Of a DNA stretch of 22,599 nucleotides, positions 1-7,075 are shown piece by piece. The stretch comes from a virus. The position numbers and the translations under genes are program-made. Below the pieces are notes generated by a model. It did no database searches. It saw nothing but the letters and a program-made list of their open reading frames with translations, and had not been told where the DNA came from. Position 1 is the stretch's first letter. Each line of letters begins with the position of its first letter. Location: the IMG/VR virus record IMGVR_UViG_3300022833_000252, positions 1 to 22,599 of that record; one strand, written 5' to 3'.

Positions 1-94
1 GTTGCTGAGTACTGTTTTGACTCATACCAGCATCCTGGCCTTGCTTTTGATCTAGCAAGTCTGCTAGGTCTCGTAGTATGTCAGACATTTTCAT
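1..94 (-). CDS. Small phage protein, 3' part outside window
   Basis: An open frame on the minus strand starts at ATG 94-92 and runs off the left edge, so only about 31 N-terminal residues are visible. They begin MKMSDILRDLADLLDQ and continue with a Gln-rich stretch. AAGGA lies about 10 nt upstream, overlapping the end of the neighbouring gene (stop 107-109). It is the third member of a minus-strand series with the genes at 107-313 and 313-594. The start looks like an amphipathic helix. I do not recognise the family and cannot judge function from this fragment. Confidence 0.6.
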   Translation of the reverse strand, partial: MKMSDILRDLADLLDQKQGQDAGMSQNSTQQ

Positions 95-106
95 GTTTTA
101 TTTTCC

Positions 107-313
107 TTATGTTGTCCAAGGACGTCCTATTACTAGACCGCCTGTATTGGCATTGTCAACTACTGCATCATCACTGTACTGTGTTGGTAGTTGCGTAATA
201 TTGTATGTTGCTCTAGCATTACCATCAGTTGCTCGCTTGGTTGCAGCCAAATCTAGTTTAGCCTTCTGCTTGAGTTCTTTAGTTGCTAGTTCCGAAATGC
301 CGTTTGCTGCCAT
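107..313 (-). CDS. Small conserved-looking phage protein
   Basis: This 68-residue protein starts at ATG 313, which shares one base with the stop codon of the upstream gene (TAATG), so translation is probably coupled. AGGTGG sits 8 nt before the start. The first 30 residues are charged and helical (SELATKELKQKAKLDLAATK). The rest is polar and ends in a Gly/Arg/Trp tail. There is no signal peptide or membrane segment. Its place between two other small genes suggests a structural or assembly module, but I do not recognise the family. Confidence 0.65.
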   Translation of the reverse strand: MAANGISELATKELKQKAKLDLAATKRATDGNARATYNITQLPTQYSDDAVVDNANTGGLVIGRPWTT

Positions 314-594
314 TACTTCATACCACCTAGCTGTTTAATACGAGCTAGTTCATCGACGGGCTCTACTTCTTTGGCTTTCATGTAGTCACGGGCTGTGTCT
401 AGATAGTCAACGGCCTTAGTGATCTTGGCCTGCACCCACTCTGGTAAGTTTTCATCAGCACTTAAAATGCTGCGTAGTTCTTCAGCTGCATCTGCTGCTG
501 TGGTTAGATCCTGCCGGGCCATTTTGCCTTCTTGATCATATTCTGCTCGATCGCCCGTATCATGATCGTTAGCTGATAGTTTGATAATGTCCAT
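313..594 (-). CDS. Phage protein with acidic helical core
   Basis: This 93-residue protein starts at ATG 594, with AGAGGAT 6-7 nt upstream. The central part (AAEELRSILSADENLPEWVQ, then AKITKAVDYLDTARDYM) resembles a segment I recall from small hypothetical proteins of marine T4-like phages. There it follows the same order: helical repeat, LPEWVQAKIT, then a DTARDYM helix. The protein is soluble, acidic and helical. It heads a minus-strand run of three small genes. A possible T4-type late promoter variant (CTAAATAT) lies just upstream, in the 41-nt gap to the divergent hemA gene. Function is unknown; a minor virion or assembly role is only a guess. Confidence 0.75.
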   Translation of the reverse strand: MDIIKLSANDHDTGDRAEYDQEGKMARQDLTTAADAAEELRSILSADENLPEWVQAKITKAVDYLDTARDYMKAKEVEPVDELARIKQLGGMK

Positions 595-635
595 AATGAA
601 ATCCTCTGTTAAATATTTAGTTAAATACAGTCACT
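595..635. promoter_or_regulatory. Divergent intergenic region with late-promoter-like octamers
   Basis: The 41-nt gap between divergent genes carries CTAAATAT on the minus strand and TTAAATAC on the plus strand. Both resemble the T4-type late element TATAAATA, and they sit around a TAAATATTTA palindrome. No TTGACA/TATAAT pair is visible. The plus-strand element is so close to the hemA ATG (636) that the leader would be about 10 nt or less and lacks a Shine-Dalgarno sequence. Confidence 0.4.
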
Positions 636-1838
636 ATGATTAATAAACAACCCTTCAAAGAGCTGATTGCAGGACTTAAAGAAAACGGAAAGTACCGAGT
701 ATTTAACGATATCCTACGTGAAAACGGCAAGTTTCCCCAGGCTATTTGGTACGGACCGTACAATATTAAGAATATTACCAATTGGTGTTCTAATGATTAT
801 CTAGGAATGGGACAGAATAAAGTTGTACTCGATGCCATGCACACAGCATTAGACATGACTGGCGCAGGTTCGGGTGGTACTCGTAATATTGCAGGAACAA
901 GTCACTATCACGTAGCACTAGAACACGAACTAGCACAGCTACATAACAAGACCGGTGCATTATTGTTTACTTCGGCCTATGTGGCCAACGAGTGGTCTTT
1001 AATTGCGCTAGCTAAAATTATCCCTAACATTCAGTTTATCAGTGATGCAAACAATCATAACAGTATTATTGTGGGTATCAGCCACAGTAGAGCTAGCAAG
1101 CAGGTTTTTAAGCATAACGATTTAAAAGATCTAGAGGACAAGTTAGTCAATGCACAACTCACAGGGCATGTTCCTTGTGTTGTGTTTGAGTCAGTCTACT
1201 CAATGGATGGCGATGTTGGACACATCAAAGAGATCTGCGATCTAGCAGATCGTCACGGTGCTATGACATATATCGACGAAGTTCATGCAGTAGGACTTTA
1301 TGGACCCCACGGTGGTGGGAAAGTTGAAGAGCTAGGGCTAGAATCCCGTATTGACATAGTCAATGGTACATTAGGGAAAGCCTATGGAGTCCAAGGCGGC
1401 TATATTGCTGCCGATAAAGAAATAGTCGACGCCATCCGTTCAGTAGCCGCTGGGTTTATCTTTACTACCAGCATGAGTCCTGTAACTTGTGCAGGAGCCT
1501 TGGCTGCTGTTAAGTATCTAAAGGATCATCAAGAGCTGCGTGATCTGCATCAAGAACGTGCTCGCAAGCTCAAGCACCGATTAGTTAAGAACGGCATACC
1601 CGTGATGGAATGCAGTGACAGTCACATTGTTCCTGTATTTGTGGGCGATGCTAAACGTGCTAAGGCAATGAGTGACCGATTGTTAACTGAACATAACATC
1701 TATGTTCAAGCAATAAACTTTCCAACGGTTGATGTGGGAACAGAGCGGTTACGTTTTGCACCTACTCCGTTCCACGACGATGGATTGATTGAAGATCTAA
1801 TTGTTGCTCTAAAAGAAGTGTTTAGTAGCGTTGAGTAA
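636..1838 (+). CDS. hemA: 5-aminolevulinate synthase (ALAS, Shemin pathway)
   Basis: This 400-residue PLP enzyme should condense glycine with succinyl-CoA to 5-aminolevulinate, the first step of tetrapyrrole synthesis in Alphaproteobacteria. It runs collinear with my recollection of Rhodobacter capsulatus ALAS and keeps the same numbering for key residues: Arg21 (succinyl-CoA carboxylate), Asp214 and His217 in YIDEVHAVG, and the PLP lysine Lys248 in [20 protein letters not shown] (78-88) and [17 protein letters not shown] near the C terminus distinguish ALAS from related alpha-oxoamine synthases (KBL, BioF). The length is normal and no frame break is seen. No Shine-Dalgarno precedes the ATG. 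The 3' end overlaps convergent hldD by 17 nt. Bacteria with the C5 pathway lack this enzyme, so it hints at an alphaproteobacterial host or gene donor. Confidence 0.95.
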   Translation: MINKQPFKELIAGLKENGKYRVFNDILRENGKFPQAIWYGPYNIKNITNWCSNDYLGMGQNKVVLDAMHTALDMTGAGSGGTRNIAGTSHYHVALEHELAQLHNKTGALLFTSAYVANEWSLIALAKIIPNIQFISDANNHNSIIVGISHSRASKQVFKHNDLKDLEDKLVNAQLTGHVPCVVFESVYSMDGDVGHIKEICDLADRHGAMTYIDEVHAVGLYGPHGGGKVEELGLESRIDIVNGTLGKAYGVQGGYIAADKEIVDAIRSVAAGFIFTTSMSPVTCAGALAAVKYLKDHQELRDLHQERARKLKHRLVKNGIPVMECSDSHIVPVFVGDAKRAKAMSDRLLTEHNIYVQAINFPTVDVGTERLRFAPTPFHDDGLIEDLIVALKEVFSSVE

Positions 1839-2688
1839 CATTTAAGTAATTGAAGTATTCTTTAATACCATCTTCTATATTAACAAATCCGTTAACATCA
1901 ACACCTGCTGCTTCTAGATACTCTGTAGAAGCGCAGGTGCTCTTTTGATACTGTGCTTGAAGATCAGCAGGCATGGGGATATACAATTTGTCACCCATCA
2001 CTGCATCTAGGCAACAGTCAGCCACATGGTCAAAACTGACTGCATTGCCTGTACCTAGATCGTACAGTCCTTCTTTGTAGTTGTTTAGAAAGTGATAGAC
2101 TGTGCGGGCAATATCTTCAACATAGATAAAGTCTCTAAAGTATTCGTCACTGCGGTCAAATATGTTGATTGCCTTTGTTTCAGTAAGTTGCGTGTGCCAT
2201 TGGTAAGGAGTACTTGCCATGCGGCCTTTGTGATATTCGTTCGGCCCATAGACATTAAACAAGCGTAGTACTACTCCGTGTGTAATTTCTTGTTCGCTAG
2301 CCAACTTGCTAAAGGCGTAATGATTTAGAGGACCTGCACCATTGCCATAGACTGCTGCTGAACTGGCAAAGATAAACTTAACAGCATTCTCTTGGCATAA
2401 ATCGTGCCACTGGCGTGTGCGTAGAACATTAGTTTGATAGATGCTGCTCCAGTCACGTTCAAGTGTAGAACTGTTAGCACCGAAGTGTATAACAGCATCA
2501 AAGTCTTTAATGTCAGTGTCCATCTCTTTAGTTGAGTGCAAGCCTAGATATTTTTTGCCTACTAAGTTTTTATACTGATCACCGGTAGGCAAGTCATCAA
2601 ACAAGTAGACATCTTCAATACCCTGCTTGTTTAGATAGCCTAATATCACACTGCCAATAAAGCCGCCGGCACCTGTTAATGCTATCAT
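1822..2688 (-). CDS. hldD: ADP-L-glycero-D-manno-heptose 6-epimerase
   Basis: This 288-residue extended short-chain dehydrogenase should convert ADP-D-glycero- to ADP-L-glycero-beta-D-manno-heptose. The NAD(P) motif TGAGGFIG is at residues 5-12. The catalytic pair is Tyr124-x3-Lys128 (HYAFSK), with Ser/Ala residues in FASSAAVYG upstream. The HldD-specific stretch [16 protein letters not shown] is intact, as are [11 protein letters not shown] and [11 protein letters not shown]. The ATG at 2688 fits the family start, has GGAAG 7 nt upstream, and overlaps the kinase stop as ATGA. A TTG further upstream (2703) is less likely. It is the last gene of the minus-strand operon and converges with hemA. 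The segment between the VYG and Tyr motifs is shorter than in E. coli HldD. Confidence 0.93.
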   Translation of the reverse strand: MIALTGAGGFIGSVILGYLNKQGIEDVYLFDDLPTGDQYKNLVGKKYLGLHSTKEMDTDIKDFDAVIHFGANSSTLERDWSSIYQTNVLRTRQWHDLCQENAVKFIFASSAAVYGNGAGPLNHYAFSKLASEQEITHGVVLRLFNVYGPNEYHKGRMASTPYQWHTQLTETKAINIFDRSDEYFRDFIYVEDIARTVYHFLNNYKEGLYDLGTGNAVSFDHVADCCLDAVMGDKLYIPMPADLQAQYQKSTCASTEYLEAAGVDVNGFVNIEDGIKEYFNYLNVTQRY

Positions 2689-3434
2689 TCTAGTTCTTCC
2701 CAAGTTGGAGCATATGCTCCTAGATGTTGGACTGTAACGCTTGCTGCCCTGATAGCATACTCAATTGCAGTAGCGATGTCTCGCTGTATTAGATACTCAC
2801 AGACTAATGCTGCTAAGAATGTATCCCCGGCGCCGCACACATCACTTACTTCTACCCTAGGAGCAGGAAAGGATAACTCGTGGGAAGGAACCATTGCTCC
2901 TTTGCTACCGAGTGTTACAATAAGTCCAGAACATTCTGTTTTGATCTTGCTGTACTCTAGTTCGTTGATCTTTACCCATGCACCTTGCATCCGTTCAAGG
3001 TCAGTCTTCTTTGTATCTATAAACACAGGTATCTTAGTTTGTATAGCTTGCTCAATCAACTCGTATGATACTGTTCCTTTAGCATAGTCGCTAAACACAA
3101 TAGCATCATATCCCAACAATGTATCGTTGCTAAGGCGGATCGAGTGACTTTCGACATCGTTGTCTATGCGAACAATCTGTTGCTTGCTGCGGATATCTAT
3201 CAGTCTGGTCTTTGTGCTAGTTTCTTCGTGTAAGTAGTTTACCCGACATCCTAATGCTTCTAGGTTACGAGCAACGTTGCCGGCCATGCCGGGCTTGTGT
3301 TCTTCGTGCGAAAATTTAAACACAGGAACTGGTGCTTCCGGACTGATGCGATCAACGGTACCGTATTGGTAAACGTCTACGCAATCATCCCCTACTAATA
3401 ATACGTTGTATGATGTTGGTTGTTGAGTGTTCAT
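2685..3434 (-). CDS. hldA: D-glycero-beta-D-manno-heptose-7-phosphate kinase, short form
   Basis: This PfkB-family sugar kinase of 249 residues matches the N-terminal kinase half of HldE (RfaE domain I), which adds phosphate to C1 of heptose 7-phosphate. Visible landmarks are LLVGDDCVDVYQYG, RISPEAPVPVF (30-39), PGMAGNVARNL in place of PGGAANV, SDYAKG (115-120), and the catalytic GAGDTF with Asp204. The family is usually about 310-320 residues. Here roughly 25 residues are missing after LGCRVNYL and a further stretch before GLIVTLGSKGA, giving a compact kinase. The start overlaps the preceding nucleotidyltransferase gene by 50 nt, with GAGAG 6 nt before the ATG. The stop overlaps the hldD start. 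Substrate assignment rests on similarity and operon context. Confidence 0.87.
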   Translation of the reverse strand: MNTQQPTSYNVLLVGDDCVDVYQYGTVDRISPEAPVPVFKFSHEEHKPGMAGNVARNLEALGCRVNYLHEETSTKTRLIDIRSKQQIVRIDNDVESHSIRLSNDTLLGYDAIVFSDYAKGTVSYELIEQAIQTKIPVFIDTKKTDLERMQGAWVKINELEYSKIKTECSGLIVTLGSKGAMVPSHELSFPAPRVEVSDVCGAGDTFLAALVCEYLIQRDIATAIEYAIRAASVTVQHLGAYAPTWEELE

Positions 3435-3786
3435 CTATTCTCTCAAAATATTCTATGCGTTTAGCATATTCGCTGCCTATCACAGTCTTACCCTTCCAGT
3501 CGCTGCCTACCATCATCACAGCAGGACGGAACTGATTAACTAACATTGCAAGCTCTAGATCACTGTCAAATATTTGTACTTCGTCTACTGCCTTTAGATT
3601 AGACAACATTGCCTTGCGCTCACCCATAGTATTAATAGGACGAGTTGGGCCTTTTAATTTAGCCACACGCTCGTCGCTGTCTATAGCAACTATTAAGTAA
3701 GTTCCTAGGCTACGAGCAGTGTTTAGCAGTCTAACATGTCCTGAGTGCAGTATGTCAAAGGTACCGTTTACAAATACAGTTGTCAT
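3385..3786 (-). CDS. hldC: Heptose-1-phosphate adenylyltransferase
   Basis: This 133-residue nucleotidyltransferase matches the C-terminal half of HldE (RfaE domain II), which transfers AMP from ATP to heptose 1-phosphate. It has the family signatures NGTFDILHSGH (7-17, the HxGH motif), a GERKAML stretch, DSDLELAMLVNQFRPAVMM, VGSDWKGKTVIG, and a C-terminal STTNIIQRI for the ISSTxI motif. In E. coli the two activities are fused as kinase then transferase. Here they are separate genes in the reverse order. The start overlaps the gmhB stop as ATGA, and the end overlaps the kinase gene by 50 nt. A different nucleotide or sugar phosphate is possible, because closely related enzymes include glycerol-3-phosphate cytidylyltransferases. 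Confidence 0.9.
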   Translation of the reverse strand: MTTVFVNGTFDILHSGHVRLLNTARSLGTYLIVAIDSDERVAKLKGPTRPINTMGERKAMLSNLKAVDEVQIFDSDLELAMLVNQFRPAVMMVGSDWKGKTVIGSEYAKRIEYFERIDEHSTTNIIQRIISRG

Positions 3787-4436
3787 GACAATGATTCTAC
3801 AAATGTTGCAAGATCATCAAACACTTTGGTCCTATGCTTGATATCTTTATAAGTCCACTTGTTTAATTCTTTCTCTGTTTCTAGGCCGTGACCTGTACGA
3901 ACAAGGACAGGAACTGCGCCGACTTTATGTGCTGCCTTGAGGTCGGACAGTTTATCACCTACAAAATATCCTTTGTTGAATTTAATGTGTTTAATTTCTT
4001 CCTCGCATCGTTTAAACATTCCGGTATTTGGTTTAGCAAATATATCACTTTTTAAATTAGTATTGCTATAAAATAATCCGTCTATGCTGGAGCACCCTGC
4101 CTGACCTAATAGTTGAAACATATATTCATGTACTCGTTCAACATCCGTTGAAGTGTACAATCCTTTTCCAATTCCGGCTTGATTAGTGATCACAACAATT
4201 TTGTGACCCATTCTCCGTAGTTTAGCAATTGCTTCTAGGCTACCGGGTATTGGTATAAAGTCTTCTACGCGATAAGTGTAGGTTCCACGATCGATATTGA
4301 TGACGCCATCTCGGTCCAGTCCTACAACACATTTAGGGGCAATGTTTTTACTATCATAGACTGATGTTCCTTCATCTGTATTGAAACTAGGATCCTGTAC
4401 AGGAGGAACATCAGTAGTCCATTTAATTTTAGACAT
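3783..4436 (-). CDS. gmhB: D-glycero-beta-D-manno-heptose 1,7-bisphosphate 7-phosphatase
   Basis: This 217-residue HAD-superfamily phosphatase should remove the 7-phosphate in ADP-heptose synthesis. The nucleophile motif is LDRDGVIN (Asp41 nucleophile, Asp43 acid/base). It is followed by motif II ITNQAGIGKG (Thr84-Asn85-Gln86), Lys135 in FAKPNTGM and the metal-binding GDKLSD (161-165). About 35 residues precede the HAD core, more than in E. coli GmhB. The Cys-rich zinc loop of E. coli GmhB is absent: the equivalent stretch YSNTNLKSDIFAKP has no Cys or His. The gene starts 8 nt inside the cupin gene and its stop overlaps the next start as ATGA. Histidinol phosphatase is the main alternative, but the heptose operon favours GmhB. 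Confidence 0.88.
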   Translation of the reverse strand: MSKIKWTTDVPPVQDPSFNTDEGTSVYDSKNIAPKCVVGLDRDGVINIDRGTYTYRVEDFIPIPGSLEAIAKLRRMGHKIVVITNQAGIGKGLYTSTDVERVHEYMFQLLGQAGCSSIDGLFYSNTNLKSDIFAKPNTGMFKRCEEEIKHIKFNKGYFVGDKLSDLKAAHKVGAVPVLVRTGHGLETEKELNKWTYKDIKHRTKVFDDLATFVESLS

Positions 4437-4821
4437 CTAACTGGTTAGCTGAGGTTGTATTCTGACTATCTCCCGGGATAATTCGGTAGTTGTCTTCCAC
4501 ACTATCAGGCGTGCTAACTTCAAATATCATCGAGTTAGGTTTTATAGCAATAAGTTGGTGCGGCATCATAGGAGGATTGTGCCAAGTATCGCCCTCATTT
4601 AATATCTTTTCAATATAGGTAGCTGTAGTTGTGTCGCAGTAGATTAGTTTAAATTGCCCTGCATTAACAAACCAAGTTTCATCTTTATCTTTGTGGAAGT
4701 GCATAGAAAACTTTGCACCTTCTTTTTCAAATACTAAAATTTTACCTGCATATTTGTCGTTAGTGGCCCAAATGATTTCGTAACCCCAACCTTTGTCTAC
4801 TTTGCCTTGCAGTCTTTCCAT
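4429..4821 (-). CDS. Cupin-fold protein, mannose-6-phosphate-isomerase-like
   Basis: This 130-residue single-domain cupin has motif 1 in MHFHKDKDETWFVNAG (His-x-His, then Glu and Gly at cupin spacing) and motif 2 in GDTWHNPPMMPHQL. The set His, His, Glu, His could bind a divalent metal. It is as short as the stand-alone cupins related to the C-terminal domain of type II phosphomannose isomerases. Its place inside the ADP-heptose operon suggests a role in sugar-phosphate isomerisation or epimerisation. It is not related to GmhA (a SIS-fold isomerase), so it cannot be assumed to replace that missing first step. The ATG at 4821 shares one base with the clpP stop (TAATG). The substrate is unknown. 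Confidence 0.8.
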   Translation of the reverse strand: MERLQGKVDKGWGYEIIWATNDKYAGKILVFEKEGAKFSMHFHKDKDETWFVNAGQFKLIYCDTTTATYIEKILNEGDTWHNPPMMPHQLIAIKPNSMIFEVSTPDSVEDNYRIIPGDSQNTTSANQLDV

Positions 4822-5441
4822 TATACTCTGTTCTCCATAATCTTGTCAGCAAGGCCGTAGTCAATTGCTTCCTGTGAAGATAAGAATGTGTCAAACTTCA
4901 TAGTCTCAAACAATTCGTCATAAGTCTTACCTGCTGTGTTGTGACGCACATACAATTGTGTAAGACGTTCGTTAATACGTTTGCTTTCTTCGAAGCTGCG
5001 ACGTGCATCTTCGAACTGCAAATCTTGTACATGGACACTACCGCTAGTACCACGTGTGCCAGAGCTGACACGATGGATCATTGTACGTGCTTCTGGTAGT
5101 ACATAACGCTTGCCTGCGGCTCCTGCTTGCGCTAGGAATGATCCCATACTACAGGCCTGCCCCATAACATAGGTAGCTACTGGACACCGGATAAACTGCA
5201 TTGTATCATATATAGCTAGTCCAGCAGTGACGCCGCCGCCTGGGCTATTAATGAACAAGCTGATTTCTTTGTCTGGGTTTTCGCTTTCTAAGAACAATAG
5301 CTGGGCTACAATAGTATTAGCCATATTGTCTTCTACAGGACCGTTGAGCATAACAATGCGCTCTTTTAACAATCGGCTGTAGATATCATAGGCACGTTCA
5401 CCTTTGCTCGTCGACTCTACTACCATTGGGATTAAACTCAT
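4821..5441 (-). CDS. clpP: ATP-dependent Clp protease proteolytic subunit
   Basis: This 206-residue ClpP is full length. The catalytic triad is visible: Ser98 in [11 protein letters not shown], His123 in MIHRVSSG and Asp184 in [12 protein letters not shown]. The glycine-rich [18 protein letters not shown] is the usual oxyanion strand, and the N-terminal region [23 protein letters not shown] is canonical. The AAGGAATCAGA leader gives a good ribosome site. No Clp ATPase is encoded in the window, so it would have to pair with host ClpX/ClpA or act as a peptidase. It is second in the minus-strand operon, 16 nt after the epimerase gene, and its stop overlaps the cupin start. It is unlike phage prohead proteases of the ClpP/S49 type, because it looks like a standard housekeeping ClpP. 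Confidence 0.95.
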   Translation of the reverse strand: MSLIPMVVESTSKGERAYDIYSRLLKERIVMLNGPVEDNMANTIVAQLLFLESENPDKEISLFINSPGGGVTAGLAIYDTMQFIRCPVATYVMGQACSMGSFLAQAGAAGKRYVLPEARTMIHRVSSGTRGTSGSVHVQDLQFEDARRSFEESKRINERLTQLYVRHNTAGKTYDELFETMKFDTFLSSQEAIDYGLADKIMENRV

Positions 5442-5457
5442 TCTGATTCCTTGTTGT

Positions 5458-6369
5458 TTATTGTTTAATAATAAGCTCTTTGACTCGTGCTGTCAACCAG
5501 TCCACAACCTTTATGGTTGGCTGGTATCCTAACTGGTGTAGTCGTGTGATGTCTGCACAGGTTATGTCTACTGCTCCGATTCGATCTGGCACTCTAATCT
5601 GTCTGCGGCTAACTGTATCTGCCAATTCTTGTACGCTAACTGTTTGTCCCGTACCTATGTTGTAGATGTCGCCGTTTTTACCGTGTTCCATAATGATCTC
5701 AAGAGCTTGGATCGCATCACTGACATGCACAAAGTCTCTACGCTGTTTGCCAGTACCATCTATTATCAATGGTAGATTTTGTTCTGCCATGCTTAGGAAC
5801 TTGGCAATAGCCAAACTGTATTTGCCATAGTTCATGTGTTCGCCGTACATGGTAAAAGGACGCACTATCACTAGTTCCGTGTTGCCTTTGATTGTCTGTG
5901 CAGTAAGTGCCATTTCGGCAGCAGCCTTGCTGACAGCGTAAGGATTAGTTGGCTGCAATCTATCTGTTTCTTTACTTGCACCTTCTATGCCGTTGCCGTA
6001 GACACTGCTAGAACTAAAGTAGATGAACTTTTTAACGCCATGTTTTTGGGCTGCGTTGAACAAACTGTGACTGCTAACAATATTAGTATTGTAGTAATCA
6101 GCATACTCAGTCCAACTAGCATTAATACGTGTACGAGCAGCACAATGTATTACAATGTCTACATCGGCTAACAAGAATTCATAATACGCAGAATCCTCGC
6201 GAAGGTCTGCTTGATTGATACTGTGATGCCATTTGACCAATGTACCATTTTCAGCACTAAACAGATCAGCAGGCAGGTCTATGCCAATTAGGTCAAATCT
6301 GTGCATCCAAGCATCAACCAAGTTGCGTCCAACGAATCCGTCTACACCTGTGATTAAAATTCTCTTCAT
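5458..6369 (-). CDS. NAD-dependent sugar epimerase/dehydratase (GalE-like SDR)
   Basis: This 303-residue extended SDR has the nucleotide motif TGVDGFVG at the N terminus (residues 7-14). The catalytic Tyr144-x3-Lys148 is in [11 protein letters not shown], with Ser residues in YFSSSSVYG (117-125). [20 protein letters not shown] and [15 protein letters not shown] are typical of UDP-glucose/UDP-GlcNAc 4-epimerases. The exact substrate cannot be read from sequence. It is the first gene of the minus-strand heptose/clpP operon. The ATG lies exactly 6 nt after a TAAAAT -10 box, with TTGCAA at 17-nt spacing, so the mRNA is predicted to be leaderless. No Shine-Dalgarno is present, consistent with that reading. 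Confidence 0.9.
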   Translation of the reverse strand: MKRILITGVDGFVGRNLVDAWMHRFDLIGIDLPADLFSAENGTLVKWHHSINQADLREDSAYYEFLLADVDIVIHCAARTRINASWTEYADYYNTNIVSSHSLFNAAQKHGVKKFIYFSSSSVYGNGIEGASKETDRLQPTNPYAVSKAAAEMALTAQTIKGNTELVIVRPFTMYGEHMNYGKYSLAIAKFLSMAEQNLPLIIDGTGKQRRDFVHVSDAIQALEIIMEHGKNGDIYNIGTGQTVSVQELADTVSRRQIRVPDRIGAVDITCADITRLHQLGYQPTIKVVDWLTARVKELIIKQ

Positions 6370-6375
6370 ATATGT

Positions 6376-6404
6376 ATTTTAGCAGAAAAACTCTTGCATT
6401 GCAA
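6376..6404 (-). promoter_or_regulatory. Sigma70-type promoter of the minus-strand operon
   Basis: Reading on the minus strand, TTGCAA (6404-6399), a 17-nt spacer and TAAAAT (6381-6376) precede the epimerase ATG at 6369. The predicted start of transcription falls on the ATG. A 13-bp inverted repeat CTTGCATTGCAAG (6393-6405) covers the -35 box and could be an operator. Confidence 0.65.
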
Positions 6405-6430
6405 GCAATATGAGTATAGAATTAAGGTTC

Positions 6431-6440
6431 CAATAAATAC
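6431..6440 (+). promoter_or_regulatory. Possible late promoter element before HNH gene
   Basis: CAATAAATAC on the plus strand is one mismatch from TATAAATA and lies about 21-28 nt before the HNH start codon at 6461. A classical sigma70 promoter is not evident here; TTGCAT/TATAGA at 15-nt spacing is the best alternative. Confidence 0.35.
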
Positions 6441-6460
6441 TTCTTTATAAGTTGAAGGAT

Positions 6461-6970
6461 ATGTCAGTACTATTATTAAACGCAGACGCCGCCCCAGTTA
6501 GTATCTTGCCGTTGAGCACGGTCGGCTGGGAAGAAGCTATACGCTACATTGTTTTGGACAAGGTAGAAGTGTTGGCTTGGTATGAGGATTGGGTTGTTCG
6601 TTCCGAACACTGGAGTACTCGCGTGCCTGCAATCATCATGCTCAAAGAATACCAAAAGCCAAAGAACACAATGCGCCTAAGCAAGCGTAACATCTTCTTG
6701 CGAGATCAATACACTTGCCAATATTGCGGAGTACATTGTACAGATTCATCGGCCACATTGGATCACGTTATGCCACAAAGCAAGGGCGGCAAGACCACTT
6801 GGGAGAATAGTGCATTAGCCTGCAAACCTTGTAACTACAAGAAGGCAGCATCAACCAAAATGAAACCATTTACAAGACCTCACAAGCCTCATTACTGGGA
6901 ACTAGTCGAGAAACGTAAGAAAATGGGCTTTAATTTGGCACATTCAAGTTGGGCTGATTACCTAAATTAA
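6461..6970 (+). CDS. HNH endonuclease
   Basis: This 169-residue protein matches the HNH proteins that begin with a VLxLNADxxPxSxxPLS segment followed by a WxxAI helix. The zinc/HNH core is clear: Cys86-x2-Cys89 (CQYC), Asp101-His102 in LDHVMPQSKGG, Asn116 in TTWENSALAC and Cys121-x2-Cys124-Asn125 (CKPCN). These residues should bind zinc and the catalytic metal for DNA cleavage. I chose ATG 6461 because it starts at the family's usual N terminus. AAGGA ends only 1 nt before it, which is unusually close; a TTG at 6452 has no ribosome site. The gene is divergent from the sugar operon. It may be a homing or host-DNA-degrading enzyme, and no intron is visible next to it. Confidence 0.88.
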   Translation: MSVLLLNADAAPVSILPLSTVGWEEAIRYIVLDKVEVLAWYEDWVVRSEHWSTRVPAIIMLKEYQKPKNTMRLSKRNIFLRDQYTCQYCGVHCTDSSATLDHVMPQSKGGKTTWENSALACKPCNYKKAASTKMKPFTRPHKPHYWELVEKRKKMGFNLAHSSWADYLN

Positions 6971-6973
6971 CGG

Positions 6974-7002
6974 TTGACAACCATGTAGTTTCCTGCTATA
7001 AT
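6974..7002 (+). promoter_or_regulatory. Consensus sigma70 promoter
   Basis: TTGACA (6974-6979), 17-nt spacer, TATAAT (6997-7002). It begins 3 nt after the HNH stop. The leader to the ATG at 7076 is about 67 nt and contains TAACC-TACTA-GGTTA (7044-7058), a small hairpin or operator just upstream of AAAGGAAAC. Confidence 0.9.
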
Positions 7003-7075
7003 TGTTACACAGTTTGAGAACATTTCGTTATAAACTGCACAATGATTAACCTACTAGGTTAGAAAAGGAAACTAT

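Noticed and set aside
2776-3087. 103-residue plus-strand frame opposite the heptose kinase
   Set aside because: Antisense shadow of a gene with clear kinase motifs.
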